Assembly (NCBI RefSeq): GCF_037893015.1
Contig: NC_133661.1
Span: 181,328,508 to 181,392,507, forward strand
DNA from: Macrotis lagotis
Taxonomy: Eukaryota > Chordata > Mammalia > Peramelemorphia > Peramelidae
Direction: 5' to 3'
DNA: 64,000 nucleotides
In this document: piece by piece, positions 11,201 to 21,900 of the stretch
How the letters are laid out: the number at the start of each line of letters is the position of its first letter
Numbering within the stretch: the first letter of the stretch is position 1
Program-made: the position numbers and the translations under genes
Notes under the pieces: generated by a model
The model's input: the letters and a program-made list of their open reading frames with translations, nothing else
Told to the model about the DNA's origin: nothing
Databases searched by the model: none

Positions 11201-11545
11201 TGAAACACCTGCCTGGTTTTCCTTTTACACATCCCAGCTCCTCTTCTCCTTCACTTGGGGTGCTCTACAAGGCTGCTGACCCTCATGGCATACTGGAGCT
11301 TGGGGGGGGGGGGAAGAACTTTGGATCTCCTGAGGACTGCTTGAATCTCAAGTACTCTCAACCCCTTCTTAAAGAGAGGCCTAGGGAGGGGAGGAGGGGG
11401 AGGGGAATGGGCAAGGGGAGAATGATGGGACAAAGCTGCCAGAGCCTCCCTCAGGAGCGCCCCCATCCTACTCCCCATGGCTTCACCCCCCCTCCGCTGT
11501 GCTCACCTTGGCTTGGGCTTCGGGGCTGACTCTGAGGGTGGCCAT
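8283..11545 (-). CDS. PSME1: PSME1, proteasome activator PA28 subunit alpha
   Basis: Coding exons in transcript order: 11545-11507, 10691-10659, 10263-10201, 10063-9953, 9853-9808, 9680-9583, 9307-9239, 9136-9069, 8873-8819, 8684-8598 and 8363-8283 (TGA). They join to exactly 249 aa, the human length. The start is MATLRVSPEAQAK. Residues about 69-97 form the charged KEKE region (KEKEKEERRKEEE, then KDDKDGKKKEDDEDK). Residues about 141-149 are the activation loop RIEDGNNFG, and the C terminus ends KGMIY, with the terminal residues that dock on 20S alpha pockets. It assembles with PSME2 into the 11S cap that opens the 20S gate. The family is interferon-gamma inducible, and an ISRE-like element sits just upstream of the start. 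A SINE (10418-10598) sits in the intron between exons 2 and 3. No defect was seen. Confidence 0.97.
10418..10598 (+). mobile_element. WSINE1-like SINE in a PSME1 intron
   Basis: Full-length sense copy with head AGCTAGGTGGCGCAGTGG, B box GAGTTCAAATACC and a long A-rich tail. It is flanked by a perfect 10-bp target duplication CTATATAGAG at 10408-10417 and 10599-10608. Its orientation is opposite to PSME1. Confidence 0.92.
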
Positions 11546-11598
11546 GGCAGGGGGGCTAAGGGGCCAGGCGGAGCAGCGAGACAGGAGCAGGGGGAAGG

Positions 11599-11608
11599 GA
11601 AAGTGAAA
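11599..11608 (+). promoter_or_regulatory. PSME1: ISRE/IRF element at the PSME1 promoter
   Basis: GAAAGTGAAA is an exact GAAANNGAAA core, 54 bp upstream of the PSME1 ATG in a GC-rich stretch. PA28 genes are known interferon-gamma targets. Binding here is inferred. Confidence 0.65.
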
Positions 11609-11719
11609 GCAGCTTTGCCTGTAGGGACTTCCCTGGGAGGGACTGAGCTGGAGGCGGGGTCAGGGTAAGAATGGGGAGGGGAGAGGAGAGGGACCTGAGA
11701 AGATGGGGCACAGCACCCA

Positions 11720-12330
11720 AGTCCTGCCCCAGGGAGCTGGCCCTCCTCTGCTCAGGATGCCTGTTTTGTCTGCTTCCAGTCCCTCATGACCTGCTCAGTC
11801 TTTGTCTCCAGGTACCTCTTGATCCAAAGGGATAAGCCCCCCCTCTCCTCCCAGTTCCCCCAGGCCACCCTTCCCTCCTCCTGCTCTTCTAATAGTCCTC
11901 CATCCTTGTCTTCCTCGCTGCAGTGTCTAACCACAGATGAAGACAACAAGCATTTCATATGCACAGATAATGTGGGAAGGACATGTGTCCATCTGTCTAC
12001 ATATGTGTATAAATTGTGCATGTTCTTTTGGTGGAATTGTTTATGAAGGGTCCTGGGAGTAAAAGACATCAGAGGAGACGAGGAAGAATGTGTGTGTGTG
12101 TGTGGGGGGGGTCATGGGACAGTAGGCTGTGGAATCCCCTTTTTCTTGGAGATATCTTTTGAGGAATGATAGCAATTTGAGGCACCCCCCTCCCCAACCT
12201 TGCCCTAGGGTGTGATAGGGACTAACTGGGAATGTTGGTCCTTCCCATTCTGTAATGCTTTAGCTTTAATCTCCAATATTCAACTGAGGTACCTCCCACT
12301 ATCCACCTCAAATAAAGAGAAGTCAGCACC
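11720..12330. other. Spacer between FITM1 3' end and PSME1 promoter
   Basis: Unique-looking sequence with a short GT run at about 12090-12103 followed by a G run. No exon pattern was found. Confidence 0.5.
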
Positions 12331-12345
12331 AGAGTTTACTTTGCC

Positions 12346-12351
12346 TTTATT
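12346..12351 (-). terminator. FITM1: FITM1 poly(A) signal, 4 nt after the stop
   Basis: The minus strand reads TGATGGGAATAAAGG, so AATAAA begins only 4 nt after the TGA. If used, the 3' UTR is about 20-35 nt. Confidence 0.7.
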
Positions 12352-12355
12352 CCCA

Positions 12356-13745
12356 TCAATGACTCTTAAGTCTGGCTTGGGGGCGGTGGGAGTGGATGAA
12401 GAGCCCATGGCCTGGACTCCCTGGGGACCAGGGCTGATGGTACCAGCTGCCGTAGGTGAGATACCAGGCAAAGGTACCCACAGCTGCACCTACCACCTTG
12501 TGAGTGTATTGGTGGAAGTAGATGACGGTGCAGAGCAGCAGGAAGTTCCAGAGGCCCAGCAGCAGCACGTTGAGAAGGAAGACCAGTCGAAGAGGGGCAC
12601 CAGCAGGCAGCCCATGTGCTAGGTACCGGGCAAAGACTGCTGTTTCTTCGGCCATGAGCAAGCAGCAGAAGGTGAGCAGAAAGGTATGAGAGGAGACGGT
12701 GTAGCCCCTCCACTGGTGGCCCGCTGCCAGGCAGCTGCGGCGGTCAGGCAGCTCGTGGAGCAGCAGCCCCTGGGGCAGAGGCTCAAAACAGGAGCCAGTC
12801 AGGTCCTCAATGAGCAGGAAAGCACGGCCTGCCCCCCGCCATACTGCCGCCCCTACCACCAGCCGGCTTAAGTGGCGCGCAGTCACAGCCACCCGCCGTG
12901 TGGCCAGGAACACTACTAGCAGCACGAAGCCTCCCAGGAAGGTGCAGGTCCAGCCCCAGGCAGAGTTCACAAACTTGCTGGAGGGTTAGAAAAGGGGGAG
13001 AGGGGGAAGGAGAGACTATTGGAAAGAACCACTCTTTTTTTGGATCCTAGGTTCTTCTGGATTTCTCAGCCTTCTCTCCCAGGAGTCCCATTTCTAGTCC
13101 CTTTGGCCCTTTGCAGTCTTCCTCTACCTTCTGAAGCCTATTCTTCTTTGCCCTTACTCATACTGCCCTGAGCCAAATCATTCCCACTCTCCACTTTGCA
13201 TATTCTTTGCCCCTCTTTTTCATCTCCAGTCCTATACCCCCACCCTATCCCCTGAAATACTTCTAAGGCTCATAGAGCATGTCCTGTCTTCTAAATCCTC
13301 CCTTTGCACCCCCATAGTTCCCTCCACCCTTGACCTTCTCCTCCACCCCTTGGCCTATTTTTAGTGCTCAGACTGGCAGGAGAACAAGAACCCAAAAGAG
13401 GAGGGAGCTTAGAACCCAGAGTGGATGGAACTAGCATTAAAGGGCCTGTCCAGAGACTTACATGTTGAAGAAGTTGCCGTGGCTGGCGAAGATGGTGCGG
13501 GGGTTGACGTGGAACTGTAGCAGGGGTCCGAAGATGACAACTGCAGCTAACCAGGCATGGTAAAGGCGCCGGAGGCAGGGGCTCCCCAGGAGGCGGGCAG
13601 CCTGCTCACTTCCAAAGTAGAGGAGGGCTGATGCCAGCCAGAGCAGTACCCTCAGCAACCAGCCCAGCACTACTCGAAGTCGGGCCCCCAGTCCTGTCCC
13701 GGTCCCTGTCCCTGTCCCTGCCCCCACCCCTAACCCCCGCTCCAT
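12356..13745 (-). CDS. FITM1: FITM1, fat storage-inducing transmembrane protein 1
   Basis: Two coding exons, 13745-13462 and 12977-12356 (TGA), join in phase (codon ATC split 2+1) to 301 aa; human FITM1 has 292. The protein is strongly hydrophobic with several membrane segments, for example VLLWLASALLYFG, FLGGFVLLVVFLATR, FLLTFCCLLMA and LVFLLNVLLLGLWNFLLL. Conserved His-bearing stretches RGYTVSSHTFLLTF and YFHQYTHKVVGAAVG correspond to the family's active-site region. FIT proteins are ER membrane proteins needed for lipid-droplet formation. FITM2 acts on acyl-CoA, and FITM1 is the muscle form (family knowledge). Oddities are a Gly-Thr repeat near the N terminus (GAGTGTGTGTGLGARL) and a C-terminal tail, LFIHSHRPQARLKSH, unlike human. 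Confidence 0.96.
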
Positions 13746-13799
13746 GTTCCCTCCCCTCTGACTGTTTGCTCTGCTGGGCAGCTGAGGAGGGGCTTGTAG

Positions 13800-13925
13800 G
13801 GCCCCCTAGGCAAGGACAGGCAGTGACAGGTGCTGGAAATATAGAGCAGAGCTAGACTGGCAGCTGGTGAGGGAAAGGGGCGGGGGGCGCTAGGGGCTGT
13901 GGCTGACGCTACTGCGTCAGCAAGA
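13800..13925 (-). promoter_or_regulatory. FITM1: Probable FITM1 core promoter region
   Basis: On the minus strand the 60-180 bp upstream of the ATG contain CTATATTT (a TATA- or MEF2-like AT block at about 13836-13843), an E-box CACCTG (13828-13833), GC boxes (13875-13888) and the 8-bp inverted repeat at 13902-13921. The TSS is not fixed. Confidence 0.4.
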
Positions 13926-13929
13926 GCTG

Positions 13930-15170
13930 TCTGTGTGTCCTTCCATAACGTGTATGCCCTTGTGTCCTAAGTTTTCCCTACCCACACCCTTGTTTCAACT
14001 TGTGGATTGGTGCCTATGTGGTTGTGTCACTCAACTTCTCAGCCAACATACCTACTTCACTATCCACTTTTAAAAGGAAGAGGGGAAGTTAGGGGGAAAA
14101 GCTCATCAACTTTTCAGAGAAAAGCTTTAAGAATTATATCTATTGTCACCTTCATACATAACTTAAACCAATTTGGGGCAGAGATTTTTCAAAGTGGATG
14201 GATCAAGTCAGGTACCCATTCCCATATACTATAAATTCAGGCCTGAGAGAGTGACTCTGAAAGGTCAGCTTGTTGTGAAGAAGTTCTAGGCCTGACTTGG
14301 TCTACAGTCAGGTCCAGGTTGGAGTCTGGAATTTGGGAAGTTGGGAGCAGAGCAATTCCAGATCACATTCAAACTTTAAATTTGCTTTCTGTACTAATAA
14401 TAATTGGAATACAATGGGTTGGAACAGACCACTAAAATTGGGAGTTCTTGAACACGTTCCACTTTATCTCACTAGACTGATCTTAGGGAATGAGAGCAAC
14501 ATCTTTTGTTGTTATTTGATACATTTTTGGACATTTCTCCCTCTCTTCCTAAATATCTGGTATGGTTTTTGATCCATACCAGGAAGCAATATAGCATAAT
14601 AGAATCAGAAGACTATGGTTCTACCCTCAGTTCTGCCATTAACAAATCATATGACCTTGGGAAAGTCAACTCACCGCTTTTGGATGTGACAGAAAAGCTT
14701 CCTCCTGCGGCGATTTTGGATTAGCTGGTCCTCTAATGAACTTCCCAAGTCTGGAGGTTTTATAAATCTAACCAAGATGCACTGGGGTCTGTCTGTAAAG
14801 CAGTCATCATACTGAGCTACTCTTTTCTTAGGAGACCTAGTACTAGTTTAGCAGAGCACTACATTTTCTTAAATGAAGGTTTTATGTTTACTCCCTTGCA
14901 AACTCTACCTTAACTTGCTGTGAAAAATATTTGAGGTTCTTGGGGTGGGGAAGCAACCCAACTCCAAGCTAATTCCCTATTTCTAGTGGGGAATTATTGT
15001 TCTTCTTAAGAGAAAGGAGAAAAAGATGACTTTTGAAAGTTATTTAATTGGGTAATTTCAACTCAAAGGAACATGTCCTGGCTGTTAGATCCCCTGCACA
15101 TTATGTTCTGCATTTCAGTCCCAGACATGAAGTTGAAGAAGTTTCTGTAAAGCCACAGTGTATGAGGAAG
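13930..15170. other. Intergenic between FITM1 and DCAF11
   Basis: Mostly unique-looking AT-richer sequence. A degraded MIR-like piece lies at about 14585-14690 (AATAGAATCAGAAGAC, then ATGACCTTGGGAAAGTCA). No gene was seen. Confidence 0.45.
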
Positions 15171-15195
15171 CAGACTGAGTCATTTCAGAGGAAAC

Positions 15196-15201
15196 TTTAT
15201 T
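15196..15201 (-). terminator. DCAF11: DCAF11 distal poly(A) signal
   Basis: TTTATT on plus is AATAAA on minus, about 740 nt after the DCAF11 stop. A second candidate lies at 15678-15683. Either could be used, so the 3' UTR would be about 0.28 or 0.76 kb. Confidence 0.6.
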
Positions 15202-15940
15202 GAGGGAGCTAAAGCAAGTGTCAGCAGGAAGGACCCCTGCCTCAACCTGCCAGTCCCCATGCCCACTTGTCTTGAGGGACCACAAGCTGAAAAGTCAGTA
15301 CCACAAGAATTAAGACAAGGGCTTAGGACTTCCTACACTGTAGCACCTCCTACTCCAAAGACACAGGGAGAGCAGATTCCCAGCCTGAGGGAACATTTAC
15401 TCCCTGCCTAAGAAGGAATAACATTCTGATCATCATGAAAAAAGGAGAGCAGTGGTGGGAAAACCCACCTTCTGAATGGCTAATCTGGCCTTCAACCTTA
15501 AGGTCCATGCTACTGGACCCAGCAAGGGTAATCAGACTCTGATTGGTCAACCCATTTAGACCTAGCTCAGGAACACTAGTCTATCGACCAATTCTCAGAA
15601 TCCAAACATGATTATAAAAAATAACTGTTCCCTGCCTGGCGAGGACCATGCCTAAATAACTACCTGGGGGTGACCTCTTTATTTACCAGAGTCATCTGTC
15701 CCGCCTGCCCTAGGGTAGGGATACAGGCTGGGCAACAGCACTAGATTAAGAACACAATCCAGCCTCAAAGGGGAGGAGACCCAACCCAGAGCTTAGCTAG
15801 GATGGAAAAGCTAGGGGTTTCTGTTTCTCCTTTTTGAACCCTATTAGCTCCTCCACAGATCTCCCTGAGGAGAGAGAGAGGAACGAGTAGGTGACTCCCC
15901 TTGGGGGCTGTACAGATCAGTCCATACTGTCAGGAAAGAA

Positions 15941-18900
15941 TTACTGGGAAGTGGAATAGGCTCCGTAGGCCTTGTACGGTGGAGTGGTGGTAAGACAGCC
16001 CTCGGACTCCAGCAGGTCATCCCTGAAGTATTCAAGTGGACGGTACTGCCACAGGCGCAGGTTCCCATCCCACTACAAGGGCAGAGAGGAGGTTGTTAGA
16101 GGATTTTAAACTCTGAGGCTAAATGAACCACTCAAATCCCCACAGAATTGTTCCATTCCTATTCCCCTCCTTGACCCTGCCAATCTCACCGAACTGCTGA
16201 CAATTTTCTGCTCAAAGGGATGCCAACTGACGTCCCGTACACAGGCCTTGTGGCTGGCCAGCTTCTTCACAATCTGGCCACTGAGGAGATCATATACTGT
16301 ACAGGAAAGGAAAGAATGAGGAAGACCATTAAGATACTGTCCATCTACATCTTACTCTACAGCAAGAGTTCTTAACATCTTTAGTGTTATGGTACTCTGT
16401 GGCAGTCTGGTAAAGCCTATGGGCCTTATCTCAGAATAAGTTTTTGAATGCATTAAATAAATTACATAGGATGACAGGAGAAATCAAATATACTGGAGTA
16501 GTTATTTTAAAAAAAACCCAAAACAGGTTCACAGACTCCTAAAGAATCTCTGACTAATGGGAACCTCTCAGCAGCTTTAGCCATTGTTTCAGATTTATTT
16601 TACTTGCAAAGCAAAACCTCTTATAGTATACAAGAGTTCTTTTTAAATCTCTTTTCCATTATAACCCTGACTAAATTCTATCCTGAAAAAGATATTCTAC
16701 TGATAGGACATGGAATTTCAGCCTTAGATCAATTTCATCTGACCTAAAATCCAGAAGCATTATCTCTAGCTATAAGCTAGAGAAATTCCTGGATACCAGT
16801 GTGTCCATGTTTGTGTCTTAATTCAGTTCCTCACTCTGACCCCTTGCCAGATTTGTCTATGAATGAGTATCTGTGTTTCACTCTCAGTAGACATCTTTTT
16901 GTCTTTCTGTGAGTCTACATTTGAGTATCATGGATCTCTGTCTCACCCTCGGACTTCCTCTATTTCTGCCTGTATCTTTTCTTTCAACAAACCAGGGAAG
17001 AGTACACATTTTATATCCTTCTTTCCCTCCACCTTCTGTCTACACTCTTTGACTAGCCAAAATGCGAAATGAAGAATAGTTTTCATTGTTTCTTGTCTTA
17101 TAGGCTGTTTTTAATTACAAAATTAACTCAGTGGAACATTTTACAGTTTTTCTCTTCATCTCCCATCCTCTCCCCCTACACATCCAACAACCTAACTATA
17201 TTGTTACTTCTTATGTGATTCAATTTTTTTTTTCTTTCCTCTTAGGATATGGTCTTCAGTGGGAAAAAAAAGGTCTCCTACTTTGTGGTGACTTTCTTTT
17301 CTTTTCTTTTTTTTTTAAAGATTTTTCAAGGCAATGGGGTTAAGTGGCTTGCCCAAGGCCACACAGCTAGGTAATTATTAAGTATCTGAGGTCAGATTTG
17401 TACCCAGGTACTCCTGACTCCAAGGCTGGTGCTCTATCCACTGCGCCACCTAGCTTCCCCATGACTTTTTATTCTTGGGGTGATACTTACTGACAACTTT
17501 ACCAGTAGAGCAACCACTATAGATATAGCGTTGGCCAGTGCTGTGGGCTGGAGAAAAGCGGCAGCGGATGAGGGTGTGGAGCACCCCATGACCCCGGTAT
17601 GTCATCACGGAACTGTCTCCAGGGAGCTTCAGTTTCTGCCAGGCTATATGGAGATAAGGGGAAGGGAAAAAAACATAGCACATGCCATTAGCGGGCTCTT
17701 CTTCAGTGCAGCCAAGCTCCAGTATGACTTAGAAACCACCTCAAGGAAGATATGAAACATGATGATGGAGTCACAAAACTGTGTGCCCTTTTTAACCCAG
17801 TGATATCACTCCTGGGCTTAAACTGCAAAGGGGTCAAAGAGAAAGCAAAAGGACACATATATGCAAAAATATTTATACCAGCACTTTTTGTAAAAAACAA
17901 AAAATTGAGAGCAAAACGAGTATCCTTTTAATGTGGAATATCTAAATGAAATGTGCTATATGAGAGTAGTGGAAAATTATTATGCTGGGAGAAATTATGA
18001 ATAGGAAGAATTCAGAAAATTGGGAATACTCATCTCAACTGAAGTTACTTTTAATTAGGTATAACTAGAAAAACAATTTATAACTTAACCAAAGCCATGC
18101 AAAGAAAAACAATTTTGAATCACATTTTTGCTCATTCTGAAAAATGACACCAAAATTCTGATCAATGGGGTCACTAAATTTGACTTCAAGAGGACTAATG
18201 ATGAAATATATCTGTTTCCACCTGGCAGAGAGGTAGTGACTAGGAGGTTAGGAATGAACCATATATTGCCAAATATGGATAATGTATTGGTTTGTTTTAC
18301 ATAATTTTACTTTTCTGTAATGGGATAGAGTGATGGCCTTGGGGAACAAAATGTCAAGTGATATTGGGAAGCAATATAAAAAAAGCAACAATTAAAAACC
18401 TTTAAAAATAATGTAAGAATCAATTCTGACCTTTCTTAGGCACCTGTTGCCAACGGTAGTCCCAGTATTCTTGAATAGCTGCTTGTCGTGAGGCTTCCAT
18501 GCCTTCCCGACCTGAGAAACGTCGTATATCCCAGAGCTTTATGGTCTGGTCTTTGGAGTTGGTGATGAGGTACCGGGCATCACCCTGTAAACCCATGGCC
18601 ACAGGTCAAGACACAATATTCAAGGGAGCAGAACACAAAATTACAATATCTTTCTCAAGAGTGAAGCCAACTGTCAATCCCAATCTTGCATTTTGTCTTA
18701 TTTTTCTGTTTGATTGATAAAAGCAATGTGCCTCTAGGACTACTACCTATTTTTACTGAGTCTAATTTGTTTTCTGGTGTTTACCTCAGACCCTATCTCC
18801 AGGTTAGGTGTTTCTACTTTCTCAGGCACTGGCTAAGTCAACTCATTCATTGTAGCTTAGAATCTAGTACTGGATCTAGTTCAGGAATCACTAATCCTTG

Positions 18901-21900
18901 AGGACTAATGGGTAGATGTAGATCTCATGACTTGTGGTTTAACTCCTTTCCCTTCTGACTGACTGGAATTCTTTGGCTACAATCTGAGAGATGAATCCCC
19001 ATGCTAGTCTTGTTTTCAGGTTCTCCTGGAGATCATGGTCTCAGCATCTCAGCTCTGCAATCCAACCTCTTCTATTCACCTTACTGTCGATGAAAGTGAT
19101 GCCATCACGGTGCCCAGCTAGTGCACCCACAGGCTTGGGATCATCCTCACGCATGGTGCGCCGGTCCCAAACTTTGCAAATGGCATCGTCCCCTCCTGAG
19201 AACAGGATATGGGAGCTTGTGTCAGCATAAGCCACTGCATTTACATCATTGTCATGGGATTCCATCTAAAGCATAGAGACAAGACAGACTATCTGAGTAT
19301 TCCAGGCAAAAGGAGACAGGAAACATGATGTTTAGCTCCTGGGAATAGTACCTGCAATACACGGCGGTTCTGTTCTCGATCATAGATGTAGAGGCATCCA
19401 TTGTTAGCCCTGAAAGAAAAGCGTTTGAGTTGGGAAATAACTGAGTCAAAATTCAAGAAGTGTTTTCTTTGAAGGCTCTTGTTAGGATTTTATGTTTAGG
19501 GTTAAGTTCCATAGAGCTCAACTGCTAAACAATGACAATGGAGAAAAGTGGGTTTGAAGCCGAGAAGAAATTTATGGTTTCAAATCCCACTATGGGATTT
19601 GAACCTGATAGAGGACCTAGAAGACCACTGGCTAGGGGTGTTAGGATATAGGTCTCCTCAAAACCAGGTCCAGTGGCATATGTATGTGATGGAAAACTAT
19701 TGTTCTATTAGAAACCAGGAGGAATGGAAATTCAGGGAAGGATTTACATGAATTGATGCTGAGTGAGATGAGCAGAACCAGAAAAACATTGTATACCCTA
19801 AGAGCAACATGGGAGTGATGATCAACCTTGATGGACTTGCTCATTCCATCAGTGCAACAATCAGGGACAATTTTGGGGTATCTGAGATGGAGAATACCAT
19901 CTGTATCCAGAGAAAGAATTATGGAGTTTGGACAAAGACCAAAGACTATTACCTTCAATTTAGGGGAAAAAAACCTGTTATCTTATTATGTAATTCTGCT
20001 ATCTCTTATACTTTATTTTTCTTCCTTAAGAATATGATTTCTCTCTCATCACATTCAACTTAGATCAATGCATACCATGGAAACAATGTAAAGACTAACA
20101 AACTGCCTTCTGTGGGGGTTGGGGGAAGGGAAGCAAGAATAGGGGAAAGATTGCAAAACTCAAAATAAATAAAATCTTTCTTTAAAAAAACAGGTCCAAC
20201 CTCCAGGTTAGAACTTTGTAATTAACTGGAGAAATTTCAAAATACTCACCCTCCCAACACCTCTCGTCCATCTGAGGAGACTGCAATGGAGAAAACAATG
20301 AAGCTATGCTGATCTGGCCTAAAAGAGAGTGAAGAATTTGTTGGACAGAAAGACTCCCCTTTTTACCTTTATTAATTAATCCACTTCACAGGCAAAGAAA
20401 GCTATGCACCCCCTTTCTGGAGGGAAGCTGAACGAGGTCCTGATTCATGTGTCAGAATGAAGGGAGAACTTGGAGGTTCTGCTGCATCCATCTACTGCAC
20501 TCTATTCCTCCCAATGAGAAATGATATACAGTTCCCCGTCAGGGGATCTCCCACTTAGAGAAGCAAACAGTCCCTGAACAGTCCCTCTCAGTGTATGCCT
20601 CAGTTTCAGAGAAATTCAATGTAGAAAGCCTTCCCTAAGTTTCTAGAGAATCTAGCTGAAGAGGGAAGTCAGTACCTCAGATCCAGGGCAGTGTGTGTGT
20701 CTCCCTCCCCGTAGATGTTGCAGATATGAACTAAGAAGCAAGAAAGACAAGAATCACTTGAAGTTTGGGAATGGGACTCTGTGTAACTTCAGAGGGCAGA
20801 ATAAGACCTGACAAGTAGAAGTTTTAAAAGAAACAGATTTTAGCTCAATATAAGAATGGTTTATTAATAAATTCTGGCTATCCAAAAGTGAAAGGGAATG
20901 CTTTATAAAAGTAATGAATTCTCCCCATTATACATATTCAAGCAGATGAATACGTTAGAGGTGTTATAAAGACTTCTTCCTATAGGGAGAAGGCCTGTAT
21001 GACATACAGTCTCTTTCAACTCTAAGATTATATAAATAAAGTTAGAAGAACAAAGGAGAAAGAAGGAACAAAAAGCGAATGGTAAAGGGGTGTCAGATCA
21101 TTCTGAGAGCCTTGTCTTCCTGTAATGTAGCATGAGAATCTATTTCCTACATGGAAGATGTAGGCTATAGGGTTCAAGATAGAGACATGATAGGGTTGGT
21201 AGGTATACTCACTATAATCAGACCAGCTGGAATAGAGGAAATGGTTCCCATCAGGAGTAAAGGCTACATCTAGAACACTCCAACCTACATCCCGGGCCTT
21301 GATACTCTTGAACTTATGGAAGCAGCCAAAGCGGCAGTCATACAGTCGAATGGTCTGGTCTGGGAATTGGGAATAGACAAGTTTCAGAAATTTCTCCTTT
21401 CACCTTTGGGCACCTAGTGCAGCTTTGGGACCTTCCTTTTGTTGCAGAGTTTTCAGAATTACTCCCTGCTAACATCTCCCAACTTTGGAACAAAGGCTTC
21501 CCCAATCTATGGGCTAATAGGAAATTATACTCTTTCCTGAAGCTGGATTCATAGTTCCCTATTTAAGGAGTGGTCACTTGGTCTAGGTACCTTGACAAGC
21601 AGACATGAAGATCTGACCATCCTCACTATAGACGCCACAGAAAGCTTTATGGAAATAGGAGTCTGTGAAGCTCAAGTAGTTGGGCAAGAAACTGAGAAAA
21701 ATAACAGTAAAATGACATCAGGATTAAGGAGATATCAGTGTCAACAGCACCCTGAGTGGATCAGTTCATGAGGTCCTCTTTCCCCTTTGTTCAAAATTCT
21801 TTTTTTCCTTATTCATACCACCAAGGCTTAACCAAAAAAAATGATATTCCTTATTCAACAGCTGTAACTCTCTCATTTTGTCCAACAACAGAAAATTGTA

